Shown: in pieces, positions 8,745-17,197 of the stretch
How positions within the stretch are numbered: position 1 is the first letter of the stretch
Layout: every line of letters starts with the position of its first letter
Origin: Antarctobacter heliothermus
GTDB taxonomy: Bacteria; Pseudomonadota; Alphaproteobacteria; Rhodobacterales; Rhodobacteraceae
DNA length: 64,000 bases
Assembly: GCF_002237555.1 (NCBI RefSeq)
Contig: NZ_CP022540.1
Span: 1,054,001 to 1,118,000 of the forward strand
Direction: 5' to 3'
Position numbers and translations under genes: made by a program
Notes under the pieces: model-generated
The model's database searches: none
Told to the model about the DNA's origin: nothing
What the model saw: the letters and a program-made list of their open reading frames with translations, nothing else

Positions 8745-9970
8745 CAGATCACAAACTGAGCGAGGATCTCGTCCTCGGTGATGTCCTGATAGGTAAACCC
8801 GTGGGCATCTAGGCTGCTGAAAAGTATCTGAAAATTCTCAGGGGCGCTCGTCTCTATCCCGATCAGGACAGAGCCAAAGTTGCGCGCCGATTTCTTGAGG
8901 TATTCGAAGCGCGCGATGTCATCGTCCGGCCCGAGAAGCCCAAGGAAATCCTTCAGCGCGCCGGGGCGCTGTGGCAGGCGTAGGATGAAATACTTTTTGA
9001 TCCCGGAATAGCGCTGGGCGCGTTCCTTGACCTCTGGCAGACGCTCAAAGTCGAAATTCCCACCCGAGGTGATGCACACCACCGTGCGGCCCGCAATTCC
9101 CTGCCCCAAATCCTGCAAAGCGTCGACAGACAGCGCGCCCGCAGGTTCCAGCACGATTCCCTCGACATTCAGCATCTCGAGGATCGTCAGGCACAGGCGG
9201 TCCTCCTGGATGGTCAATGAGTTGGCCAGGCCGACGCCCTTGAGTCGTTCAAAAGTCCGCTCACCGATCCGGGCCACCGCAGCGCCATCGGCGAAGGTGT
9301 TGACCGACGGCAGGGCCACGGGGCGTCCCGCCTGCAGCGCGGCGCGCAGACAGGCGCCTCCCAAAGGTTCGACAAAAGTGTACTGCGACTCGGTGCCGAA
9401 ATAGCTGAGCATCCCGGCGGATAGTCCGCCGCCGCCCACAGGGATGACAAGGTGATCCGGCGCGCGGCCCAGTTGTTGCTCGATCTCGACGGCAACAGAG
9501 GCCTGCCCTTCGATCACATCCTCATCGTCGAAGGGGGACAGAAAGTGCCCGCCCTCGGTCGCGCAGAACGCCTGCGCCGCCTTCAGGCAATCGTCGAAAT
9601 AGTCGCCGGTCAGACGGATCTCGACCGCGTCGCCGCCAAACATCCGGGTCTTCTGGATCTTTTGCTGTGGTGTGGTGACAGGCATGAAGATCACACCCTG
9701 CACACCGAAATGACGGCACATGTAGGCGACGCCCTGCGCGTGGTTGCCGGCGGAGGCGCAGACAAACAACACCTCTCCGCGTGCCTTGCGCATGGCGTTG
9801 AACGCGCCGCGCAGCTTGTAACTGCGCACCGGGCTGAGATCTTCGCGCTTTAGCAGCACCTCGGCACCGAAACGGTCCGACAGATGGGCGTTGCGCAACA
9901 GCGGCGTCGGTGGAAAGACGTCGCGCATCGCGGCCTCGGCGGCCCGGGCCTTATCCTTGAAATCAGTCAT
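8744..9970 (-). CDS. ilvA: Threonine ammonia-lyase (threonine deaminase)
   Basis: A PLP enzyme that converts L-threonine to 2-oxobutanoate and ammonia, the first step towards isoleucine. The PLP lysine is in SYKLRGAFNAM near residue 50. The glycine loop that holds the phosphate is PVGGGGLSAG, and the serine-rich CITSGGNFD motif follows near residue 308. The last ~85 residues form a single ACT-like regulatory domain, as in the shorter ~410-residue class, rather than the two domains of the E. coli enzyme. I chose ATG 9970 (MTDFKDK). A TTG at 9988 would add six residues. It overlaps the SDR gene downstream and follows a membrane protein gene on the same strand. Confidence 0.92.
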   Translation of the reverse strand: MTDFKDKARAAEAAMRDVFPPTPLLRNAHLSDRFGAEVLLKREDLSPVRSYKLRGAFNAMRKARGEVLFVCASAGNHAQGVAYMCRHFGVQGVIFMPVTTPQQKIQKTRMFGGDAVEIRLTGDYFDDCLKAAQAFCATEGGHFLSPFDDEDVIEGQASVAVEIEQQLGRAPDHLVIPVGGGGLSAGMLSYFGTESQYTFVEPLGGACLRAALQAGRPVALPSVNTFADGAAVARIGERTFERLKGVGLANSLTIQEDRLCLTILEMLNVEGIVLEPAGALSVDALQDLGQGIAGRTVVCITSGGNFDFERLPEVKERAQRYSGIKKYFILRLPQRPGALKDFLGLLGPDDDIARFEYLKKSARNFGSVLIGIETSAPENFQILFSSLDAHGFTYQDITEDEILAQFVI

Positions 9971-10006
9971 GTCCCTGCTGTGGCCCAAGCCCGGGCCGCG
10001 CGCAAG

Positions 10007-10747
10007 TCAGTCGATGTCGCGCCCCTCGACGCTGATCCCGTAAAGTGTGGTCAGGGCCGAGACACCGATCATCGTCGCAAACCATCCAACAACAACGCTG
10101 TAGACAAGGTTGATCAGCGATTGCGGATCGGGATTCAGCCATGCGGGCAATTGGACCAATACGCTGAAGAAAACCGCGATCAGGGACAAGACAACGATTG
10201 TCCCGTGTTCCTTGGCTGTAGCGGCCCATGCTTCGCGCAGGGTCATTTTTCGGTCAATCGCCCCGGCGGGCAGCAGCACCCCGAACCGGAAGAACAGATA
10301 GACCGCAAGCGCGACAAGCGCCATTAGCAGAGGCAAACCCGTGCCGGGGGCCGCAGCCATGACGATCCCAATCGGGATCATGGCAACCACCACAGCCAGG
10401 GACACCAGCAAGGCAATCATCACCGACCGCCCAAGATAGGCCAGCACCAAACCACCTTGCCACTTCGGCAATGCGCCCTCGGGGATCTCACCCGTCAGGA
10501 CAAAACGGTGCCAGGCCACGGCGATCCACAGGCTGGCGACAATCGCAAGAAAGGCCGTAGCCAGAACCATCAGCGCCATGCCCGGACTGACAACCGTTTC
10601 ACCAACGTTCCCCGTCGGCGTCGCCATCAGGATCAATACCTGATTCAGCGCCTGCACCGCGTAGAGAACCGCAGAGATGCGAAACGCCACCTCTAGGTTG
10701 TTGATGACAATCCAAAAGGAATGTTTGAAAACCTGCCAACCGCGCAT
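10007..10747 (-). CDS. Multi-pass membrane protein of unknown function
   Basis: A 246-residue integral membrane protein with about six hydrophobic segments (for example MALMVLATAFLAIVASLWIA and SVMIALLVSLAVVVAMIP). It begins with a short cytoplasmic segment, MRGWQVFKHSFWIVINNLEVAF. The start ATG 10747 follows AAAGG by six to seven bases; a TTG at 10765 is a poorer alternative. The soluble loop between the fourth and fifth spans contains LREAWAATAKEHG. I do not recognise a transporter or enzyme signature. It precedes ilvA with a 36-base gap and is divergent from argG, so its expression may be tied to amino-acid biosynthesis. Confidence 0.75.
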   Translation of the reverse strand: MRGWQVFKHSFWIVINNLEVAFRISAVLYAVQALNQVLILMATPTGNVGETVVSPGMALMVLATAFLAIVASLWIAVAWHRFVLTGEIPEGALPKWQGGLVLAYLGRSVMIALLVSLAVVVAMIPIGIVMAAAPGTGLPLLMALVALAVYLFFRFGVLLPAGAIDRKMTLREAWAATAKEHGTIVVLSLIAVFFSVLVQLPAWLNPDPQSLINLVYSVVVGWFATMIGVSALTTLYGISVEGRDID

Positions 10748-10876
10748 GGGCCACCTTTTCGCCAATCAATTGGAGTCAGGGGGTAGCACTCCCGCGCCCC
10801 GCGTCAACGGGCCTTCCTTGCAGGTCCGCCGAAAACAGGCTAATCCGCCCGCCAAACCGCCCCAAAGGACAGATCC

Positions 10877-12100
10877 ATGACCGCGCCCAAGAAAGTTGTG
10901 CTCGCCTATTCCGGTGGCCTCGACACCTCGATCATCCTGAAATGGTTGCAGACGGAATACGGCTGTGAGGTCGTGACCTTTACCGCCGACCTTGGTCAGG
11001 GTGAGGAACTGGAACCCGCCCGCGAAAAGGCCGTGATGCTGGGGATCGACCCCGCGAACATCTACATCGAAGACGTGCGTGAGGAATTTGTCCGCGATTT
11101 CGTCTTTCCGATGTTCCGCGCCAATGCGGTCTATGAGGGGCTGTACCTGCTGGGCACCTCCATCGCGCGCCCCTTGATTTCCAAACGTCTGGTCGAGATT
11201 GCCGAAGAAACCGGCGCCGATGCCGTGGCACACGGGGCCACCGGCAAGGGCAACGATCAGGTGCGGTTCGAACTATCCGCCGCCGCGCTGAACCCCGACA
11301 TCAAGGTGATCGCGCCTTGGCGGGAATGGAATCTGAACTCGCGCACAGCACTTCTGGACTTTGCCGAAAAGAACCAGATCCCGATTGCCAAGGACAAGCG
11401 CGGCGAGGCCCCGTTCAGCGTGGATGCCAACCTGCTGCACACCTCGTCCGAGGGTCGCGTGCTGGAAGATCCAGCCGAGGAAGCGCCCGAATACGTCCAC
11501 CTGCGCACTGTGAACCCTGAGGACGCGCCCGACACGCCCGAGGTGATCGAAGTCACCTTTGAAAAGGGCGACGCGGTTGCGATCAACGGTGAGACAATGT
11601 CGCCGGCGACCATCCTGACCGCGCTGAACGACTATGGCCGCAAACACGGCATCGGGCGGCTCGACTTTGTTGAGAACCGTTTCGTGGGCATGAAATCGCG
11701 CGGCATTTATGAAACCCCCGGCGGCACCATCCTGCTGGAGGCGCACCGTGGCATCGAACAGATCACGCTGGACAGCGGCGCGGGCCACCTCAAGGACAGC
11801 CTGATGCCGCGCTATGCGGAACTGATCTACAACGGTTTCTGGTATTCGCCCGAACGTGAGATGCTGCAAGCGGCCATCGACAAGTCGCAGGAACTGGTCT
11901 CCGGCACGGTCAAGCTGAAGCTGTACAAAGGGTCGGTGCGCTGCATCGGTCGCTGGTCCGACAACTCGCTCTACTCAGAGGCGCATGTGACCTTTGAGGA
12001 TGACGCCGGGGCCTATGACCAGAAAGACGCCGAAGGGTTCATCACCCTGAACGCGCTGCGTTTGCGTCTGCTGGCAGCGCGCAAGCGTCGGCTGGGGTGA
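10877..12100 (+). CDS. argG: Argininosuccinate synthase
   Basis: The enzyme joins citrulline and aspartate at the cost of ATP to AMP, the penultimate step of arginine synthesis. The protein has 407 residues. The ATP pyrophosphatase P-loop AYSGGLDTS lies at residues 10-18. The family motifs [13 protein letters not shown] near 118 and [11 protein letters not shown] near 370 are both present. It is a single gene with its own promoter region, divergent from the membrane protein gene, and is followed seven bases after its stop by a perfect hairpin that probably ends the transcript. Confidence 0.97.
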   Translation: MTAPKKVVLAYSGGLDTSIILKWLQTEYGCEVVTFTADLGQGEELEPAREKAVMLGIDPANIYIEDVREEFVRDFVFPMFRANAVYEGLYLLGTSIARPLISKRLVEIAEETGADAVAHGATGKGNDQVRFELSAAALNPDIKVIAPWREWNLNSRTALLDFAEKNQIPIAKDKRGEAPFSVDANLLHTSSEGRVLEDPAEEAPEYVHLRTVNPEDAPDTPEVIEVTFEKGDAVAINGETMSPATILTALNDYGRKHGIGRLDFVENRFVGMKSRGIYETPGGTILLEAHRGIEQITLDSGAGHLKDSLMPRYAELIYNGFWYSPEREMLQAAIDKSQELVSGTVKLKLYKGSVRCIGRWSDNSLYSEAHVTFEDDAGAYDQKDAEGFITLNALRLRLLAARKRRLG

Positions 12101-12106
12101 TCTGAT

Positions 12107-12136
12107 ATGACGTTACGCGGCATCGCGTAACGTCAT
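12107..12136. terminator. Perfect 13-bp inverted repeat after argG
   Basis: ATGACGTTACGCG at 12107-12119 and its exact complement at 12124-12136 are separated by four bases. It begins seven bases after the argG stop and ends 54 bases before the SCP2-like gene. No T-run follows on the plus strand, so a Rho-independent terminator of the classical kind is not certain. It could also protect the argG mRNA 3' end or serve as an operator for the next gene. Confidence 0.6.
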
Positions 12137-12190
12137 CCTATGCCTGCCTTTCGGTTTCGCGCCATAGAGGACACGAAACCGGAGGACACC

Positions 12191-12472
12191 ATGACATTCG
12201 ATGAAATCGCAGACCTGCTGCGCAAGGGTTTGGCGCACAAGCCGCTGGACAAAACGTTGCGTTTTGACTGTGGCGAAGATGGCGCGCTGCGTCTGGACGG
12301 GACAACGGTCGAACACTCTGTTGCCCCCGCCGACTGCACCATCCGTATTTCCCACGACAACCTGTCGAAACTGGTGCAGGGCAATCTGAACCCAATGACC
12401 GCCTTTGCGATGGGCAAACTGAAAGTATCCGGCGACATGTCCGTCGCGATGAAACTGGGTCAGCTGCTGTAG
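12191..12472 (+). CDS. Small SCP2 sterol-binding-domain protein
   Basis: A 93-residue protein that is essentially one SCP2-like lipid-binding domain. It shows DGTTVEHSV, the central CTIRISHDNL strand, and the C-terminal MTAFAMGKLKVSGDMSVAMKL motif typical of this fold, which ends in a hydrophobic helix. The ATG at 12191 is preceded by GGAGGACACC, an ideal ribosome-binding site. The frame also runs upstream to 12140, but that part overlaps the leader. Members bind acyl chains or other hydrophobic ligands; the ligand here is unknown. It lies alone between argG and a gap of about 180 bases. Confidence 0.85.
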   Translation: MTFDEIADLLRKGLAHKPLDKTLRFDCGEDGALRLDGTTVEHSVAPADCTIRISHDNLSKLVQGNLNPMTAFAMGKLKVSGDMSVAMKLGQLL

Positions 12473-12652
12473 GCCGGGCCTCAATCAGCCCGCAGACGGC
12501 CAAAACCCGTCCCCAACAGAATGGCGGCCGCGCAGATCCGGAGCACCGGGGTCCGCACGGCCGTTCACCGTACCCGAAACGCAGGTACGTTACCGCCGCA
12601 TACTCGGCGGCGGTTGCCGGGCCAACTGACTGGCGCCAGCCCGGCTATGGGA

Positions 12653-13066
12653 TCACTGGGCGGTGACCACGGTCATGACCAATTCGCCGTCCTGACGGAT
12701 TGGGCCATCTTCCTTGGCACCAAGAGTGTATTCAAAGATGCCAGTCTTCATGCCGCCGTCCTCGCCGTGCACCATCAGCATCAACATGTCGCCCGCTGCG
12801 ACCTCTTCGGTCAGGATGGCGGTCACGTCCATATTTTCGCCCTTACGCAGCGGCGCGTAGCCGACAACCGGGCCCGGTTTCATGTCCTCGCCGGTGCGAT
12901 GGACCACCAACCAGCCATTGGCCGGGGCAACGATTTTGTCTGCCGAAACGGTGCCTTCGGCGACGGCCTGGTCCATGGCCTCGACCATGGGGGCCATGCC
13001 GTGGCCCCCGGCATAAGCGGCACCGGCGAAAGTCATCAAAGCAGCTGTTACAATCTTGAAAGTCAT
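12653..13066 (-). CDS. Small secreted protein (DUF7282-like)
   Basis: A 137-residue protein with a clear signal peptide, cut after about residue 19 (FAGAAYA-GG), then a beta-rich domain of about 110 residues. The pattern of evenly spaced strands, with ANGWLVVHR, LRKGENMDVTAIL and GDMLMLMVHGEDGG, resembles the repeat unit annotated as DUF7282 in haloarchaeal and proteobacterial exported proteins; that match is from memory of the family. The function is unknown. It is unusually rich in methionine (about 12 residues in the mature part) and lies divergent from an exported methionine sulfoxide reductase, which suggests it may be a periplasmic substrate or companion. Confidence 0.7.
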   Translation of the reverse strand: MTFKIVTAALMTFAGAAYAGGHGMAPMVEAMDQAVAEGTVSADKIVAPANGWLVVHRTGEDMKPGPVVGYAPLRKGENMDVTAILTEEVAAGDMLMLMVHGEDGGMKTGIFEYTLGAKEDGPIRQDGELVMTVVTAQ

Positions 13067-13272
13067 AGGTTTTCTCCCAGTCAGGTCTGGCAGCGCAGGA
13101 CCTCTTGCCCTCGCTTGCTGACAACAGTCACGAAAGGGCGTGCGGAAAAGTTTCAGCGGGGATCAGTTATTTTTCATCATTGTCACGCAACTCTCACCAT
13201 CGGGTGAAGATGGGCTGCGCCGGATTGCCAGACAGGGCGGTCACAGGCAGGCTGAGGCGAAAGGAGATCACC

Positions 13273-13923
13273 ATGCCCCGTTTCACGTTTGCCCGCCCTG
13301 CCCTGCTGTCCGCCCTTCTGGTGCTGGGCCTGTCCGCCCAAAGCCACCGCGCCGAAGCCGCCGAGATCATCGTCGCGGGCGGCTGTTTCTGGTGCGTCGA
13401 AGCCGATTTCGAAAAGGTCGCCGGGGTGAAAGAGGCGGTATCCGGATACACCGGCGGCAAAACAGCCAACCCGACCTACAAACAGGTGACTAGGGGCGGC
13501 ACCGGCCACTATGAGGCGGTCAAGATCAGCTATGACGCGGGCAAAATCTCAGACCGTCAGTTGTACGACCTGTTTCTCCGCTCTGTCGATCCCACCGACG
13601 CGGGCGGTCAGTTCTGTGACCGGGGCGAAAGCTATCGCACCGCTATCTTCTACACGGATGCTGGACAGAAAGGGGCCGCCATTGCCGCCAAGGCAGAGGC
13701 CGAAAAGGCGCTGGGCAAAAGAATCGTGACGCCGATCCTGCCAGCCAAGGCGTTCTATCTGGCTGAGGGCTATCATCAGGACTACTATAAGGGGTCAGAC
13801 CGCGTCGTGACTCGCTTTGGCATCATCACGCAAAGCGATGCGTACAAACGGTATCGCAAGGGCTGTGGCCGTGATGAGCGCGTCAAACAGTTGTGGGGCA
13901 GTGCCGCGCCGTTTGTGAACTGA
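13273..13923 (+). CDS. msrA: Exported peptide-methionine (S)-S-oxide reductase
   Basis: MsrA reduces methionine-S-sulfoxide in proteins. The 216-residue product carries the active-site GCFWC motif, with catalytic C38 and C41 at residues 37-41, and the family motifs SGYTGGKTANPTY, GHYEAV and AEGYHQDY. Residues 1-29 form a signal peptide (RPALLSALLVLGLSA..AEA), so the enzyme acts in the periplasm. I chose ATG 13273, preceded by AAGGAGATCACC. The longer frame to 13105 lacks a good start. The resolving cysteine is likely in the C-terminal YRKGCGRDER segment. It diverges from a methionine-rich secreted protein. Confidence 0.92.
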   Translation: MPRFTFARPALLSALLVLGLSAQSHRAEAAEIIVAGGCFWCVEADFEKVAGVKEAVSGYTGGKTANPTYKQVTRGGTGHYEAVKISYDAGKISDRQLYDLFLRSVDPTDAGGQFCDRGESYRTAIFYTDAGQKGAAIAAKAEAEKALGKRIVTPILPAKAFYLAEGYHQDYYKGSDRVVTRFGIITQSDAYKRYRKGCGRDERVKQLWGSAAPFVN

Positions 13924-13929
13924 CCGCGA

Positions 13930-14802
13930 CTAGCCGCCAAAATCCCGAACGTCGCGCAGGTCGGGGATCACATCTGCGGTCCCCTGCCGCGTGACCATGA
14001 TGGCCCCGGCGATCATAGCCTGACCGATGGCCTGCGCCATTGGCAAACCGCGATCCAAACCAGCCAACACATAGCCGGTAAAGGTATCCCCTGCCCCGGT
14101 TGTATCCACCGGCGTCACCTTGACCGCTGGAAAAACCTGCGTCTCCCCGGTGTCAGTGTTGTGCCAACGCGCCCCATCCCCGCCCAACGTCACGATCACG
14201 TCGCGCACAGGCAAGGCTTCGGATGCCGTGCCGGTCGCCTCTTGCAGTTGCCGTGCCTCAACCTCATTCAGGAACAAGATATCCAATAGTGGCAGGACCG
14301 CCTTCACCGCCTGTGGATCAAAGGGCGCGGCGGCATAGGCCACGCGCATCCCCTTGGCAGAGGCGCGTTCAGCGGCGTCGCGTTGGCCATTGGTTTCGTT
14401 CTGGGTCAGGAAGATGTCCGACGACTCGGCATCCTGTAATGCGGCGGCGATATGGTCGATCGGGATCGCCTGATTGGCCCCCGGATAGAGAATGATGTTG
14501 TTCTCTCCCGTGTCATCAATGGCGATCAGGGCGTTTCCCGTGTCTTTGGAGACTGTGAGGATATGTTGTGTGTACACACCGTATTCCGTGAGCCGGTCCA
14601 CCGCCCAGCCGCCATCGCCCCCAACCGCGCCGATATGCACACAGCGCGCCGCAGCCCGCGCTGCTGCCACAGACATGTTTGCCCCTTTGCCCCCCAATCC
14701 ACGTTGAAAAGACCGCGCGGCCAGTGTTTCACCCGGTCCGGGCAGATGGGGCACGCGATAAAACAGATCCGCATTGATCGAGCCAAGGTTGAAGATCGTC
14801 AT
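13930..14802 (-). CDS. rbsK: PfkB-family carbohydrate kinase, ribokinase-like
   Basis: A 290-residue sugar kinase of the PfkB family. The N-terminal family signature FQRGLGGKGANMSVAAAR lies near residues 33-50, with the GGKGAN substrate loop, and the C-terminal signature DTTGAGDTFTGY near residue 235 contains the catalytic aspartate (GAGD). The sequence is closest in pattern to ribokinase, which phosphorylates ribose to ribose 5-phosphate. No ribose transporter or repressor lies nearby, so the substrate could also be another pentose or a nucleoside. It sits downstream of maeB on the same strand with a 56-base gap and converges on msrA. Confidence 0.8.
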   Translation of the reverse strand: MTIFNLGSINADLFYRVPHLPGPGETLAARSFQRGLGGKGANMSVAAARAAARCVHIGAVGGDGGWAVDRLTEYGVYTQHILTVSKDTGNALIAIDDTGENNIILYPGANQAIPIDHIAAALQDAESSDIFLTQNETNGQRDAAERASAKGMRVAYAAAPFDPQAVKAVLPLLDILFLNEVEARQLQEATGTASEALPVRDVIVTLGGDGARWHNTDTGETQVFPAVKVTPVDTTGAGDTFTGYVLAGLDRGLPMAQAIGQAMIAGAIMVTRQGTADVIPDLRDVRDFGG

Positions 14803-14858
14803 ATCGGTTCTTCTCTCTCCACTTGCTCGATTTCCACCCTGACCGCTTGCCCCGCACC

Positions 14859-17114
14859 TTAGCTGATCTTGGCCGCCGCAAGCACCGCCATGTTCAGAAT
14901 GTCATTGGCGGTCATTGAGGTTGAACATATCTGGATCGACTCGTCGACACCGGCCAGGATCGGCCCGATCACAGTTGCTCCGGCCATTTCCTGCATCAGT
15001 TTGACGGAGATCGACGCCGAATGCCGCGCAGGCACGATCAGGATGTTGGCGGGGCCCGACAGGCGCTGGAACGGATAGTGTTCCTGCGCCTTGACGTTCA
15101 AAGCAACATCTACCGTCATCTCACCTTCGTATTCGAAATTGACCCCACGCCGATCCAGAACACGCGGTGCTACATGCATCTTTTCCGCCCGCTCTGACAT
15201 CGGATAGCCAAAAGTCGAGAAGCTGACAAAGGCCACGCGAGGTTCCAGCCCCAGGTGCCGTGCGACACCAGCGGCGCGTTCGGCGATAGTGGCCAGATCT
15301 TCTTCGTCCGGCCATTCATGCACCAGCGTGTCAGAGATCAATACGATACGTCCCTTGTGCAATAGCGCGGTTACGCCCGCCGCCCCATGCGCCGCGTCCG
15401 CGTCAAAGACATGGTTTACCAATTGCATGACATGCGCCGATTTCCGCGTTGCCCCGGTGACCAGCCCGTCACCGTGGCCGTGCGCCAGCATCAGCGCGGC
15501 AAAGACATGCCTGTCACGCGCCGCGAGGCGGTGAATGTCCTGCCGGTCCATGCCCTTGCGCTGCAAACGATCATAAAGAAACGCTTTGTAAGCCTCCAGA
15601 TGGCGGGTGTTGGCGGCATTCACCACCTCCAGCTCGCGCACGGCGTCAGGCAGACCGGCCTCTTCGAGTTTTTGTTTCACATCCGGTTCACGACCGACGA
15701 CCAACGCCTTGCCCAAGCCAGAGCGTTGGTACATGACTGCCGCGCGCAGAACGCGGGGATCGTCCCCTTCGGCAAAGATCATCCGGGCCTGCGCCGCACG
15801 GGCACGAGAGTTGATCGACCGCAGGATAGAGGCGGTCGGGTCCATCCGAGTTTTCAGATTGTGCTCATAGGCCTCGATATCGACGATCGGCCTCCGCGCA
15901 GCTCCCGTCTCCATGCCCGCACGCGCCACGGCGGGCGGGATACGGTGGATAAGACGCGGATCAAACGGTGTGGGAATGATGTAATCACGGCCAAAGGTCA
16001 GCGATTTTCCATAGGCCAGCGCCACCTCATCCGGCACGTCCTCACGCGCGAGATCGGCAAGCGCCTGCGCGCAGGCGATCTTCATCTCGTCGTTGATGGC
16101 GCGGGCGTGAATGTCCAGCGCCCCCCGGAAGAGATAGGGGAAGCCCAGCACGTTGTTGACCTGGTTCGGATAATCGCTGCGCCCGGTGGCGACGATGGCA
16201 TCCACGCGGACCTCATGCGCCTCTTCCGGCGTGATTTCCGGGTCCGGGTTCGCCATGGCAAAGATCACCGGATTGTCAGCCATGCTGGCCACCATGTCCT
16301 GCGTCACAGCGCCCTTGGCCGAAACACCAAGGAACACATCGGCCTGCACCATCGCCTCTTCGAGGGTGCGCAGTTCAGTTGTGATGGCGTGGGCAGACTT
16401 CCACTGATTCATGCCCTCGGTGCGGCCTTGATAGATCACACCCTTGGTATCGCAGATGACGCAGTTCTCATGCCGCGCGCCCATGCGTTTAAGCAATTCG
16501 AGACAGGCAATGCCGGCCGCCCCTGCCCCGTTCAGCACGATCCTCACATCCTCGATCTTTTTGCCGGAGATATGCAGCGCGTTCAGCAGACCCGCAGCGC
16601 AGATCACCGCCGTGCCGTGCTGGTCGTCGTGGAAGACCGGGATGTCCATCTCTTCCTTGAGCCGTTGCTCAATGATGAAACACTCTGGCGCCTTGATGTC
16701 TTCGAGGTTGATGCCGCCGAACGTCGGCCCCATCAGCCTGACCGCCTTGCAGAATTCATCCGGATCTTCGGTGTCCAGTTCGATGTCGATGCTGTTGACG
16801 TCAGCGAAGCGTTTGAAGAGCACCGATTTGCCCTCCATCACCGGTTTGGATCCCAGCGCCCCCAGATTGCCTAACCCCAGCACGGCGGTCCCGTTGGAGA
16901 TTACGGCAACAAGATTTCCCTTGTTGGTATAGTCGTAGGCCAGTTCGGGATTGGCAGCGATGTCCTCACATGGCACCGCCACACCCGGTGAATAGGCCAG
17001 CGACAGGTCGCGCTGGGTGGTCATGGGAACGGTGGCCTGCACCTCCCATTTGCCCGGCGTCGGTTCGAGGTGGAAGGCAAGCGCCTCTTCACGGGTGAAT
17101 CTGGCTTTGGTCAT
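14859..17114 (-). CDS. maeB: NADP-dependent malic enzyme with C-terminal phosphotransacetylase-like domain
   Basis: A 751-residue fusion. Residues ~1-430 are malic enzyme (malate to pyruvate and CO2): AYSPGVAVPC and YTNKGNLVAVISNGTAVLGL near 40-80, EDIKAPECF, the metal region FHDDQHGTA, and the dinucleotide fold LNGAGAAGIA near 195. Residues ~430-751 resemble phosphate acetyltransferase (AEGDDPRVLRAA, LVTGATRKSAHVMQL, and GPANILIVPARHSASIS near the C terminus). In characterised MaeB enzymes this part is regulatory, responding to acetyl-CoA, with no strong transferase activity. The gene supplies pyruvate and NADPH in growth on dicarboxylates. It is divergent from mutS. Confidence 0.94.
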   Translation of the reverse strand: MTKARFTREEALAFHLEPTPGKWEVQATVPMTTQRDLSLAYSPGVAVPCEDIAANPELAYDYTNKGNLVAVISNGTAVLGLGNLGALGSKPVMEGKSVLFKRFADVNSIDIELDTEDPDEFCKAVRLMGPTFGGINLEDIKAPECFIIEQRLKEEMDIPVFHDDQHGTAVICAAGLLNALHISGKKIEDVRIVLNGAGAAGIACLELLKRMGARHENCVICDTKGVIYQGRTEGMNQWKSAHAITTELRTLEEAMVQADVFLGVSAKGAVTQDMVASMADNPVIFAMANPDPEITPEEAHEVRVDAIVATGRSDYPNQVNNVLGFPYLFRGALDIHARAINDEMKIACAQALADLAREDVPDEVALAYGKSLTFGRDYIIPTPFDPRLIHRIPPAVARAGMETGAARRPIVDIEAYEHNLKTRMDPTASILRSINSRARAAQARMIFAEGDDPRVLRAAVMYQRSGLGKALVVGREPDVKQKLEEAGLPDAVRELEVVNAANTRHLEAYKAFLYDRLQRKGMDRQDIHRLAARDRHVFAALMLAHGHGDGLVTGATRKSAHVMQLVNHVFDADAAHGAAGVTALLHKGRIVLISDTLVHEWPDEEDLATIAERAAGVARHLGLEPRVAFVSFSTFGYPMSERAEKMHVAPRVLDRRGVNFEYEGEMTVDVALNVKAQEHYPFQRLSGPANILIVPARHSASISVKLMQEMAGATVIGPILAGVDESIQICSTSMTANDILNMAVLAAAKIS

Positions 17115-17197
17115 ATCCCCTCCATCACGCGGAATTTGCGGTTTTCCCCGCTCTTTGACAGCCTTAATGTCACGCGAAATCGTTGGGGGAAAGCCAA

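Noticed and set aside
12481..12560. A minus-strand peptide of about 25 residues ending near 12481 (…AAAILLGTGFGRLRAD) that looks like the tail of a membrane protein
   Set aside because: It is too short, has a stop just upstream and lacks a start with a ribosome-binding site. It may be a gene remnant but cannot be supported as a gene.
12593..12610. Hairpin CCGCCG-N6-CGGCGG downstream of the secreted protein gene
   Set aside because: It could be a terminator for the minus-strand gene, but the six-base stem lacks a T-run and GC-rich repeats of this kind are common here.
15387..16874. 495-codon plus-strand frame opposite maeB
   Set aside because: It is antisense to a clear malic enzyme and rich in His and Arg, as expected for a shadow frame in GC-rich DNA.
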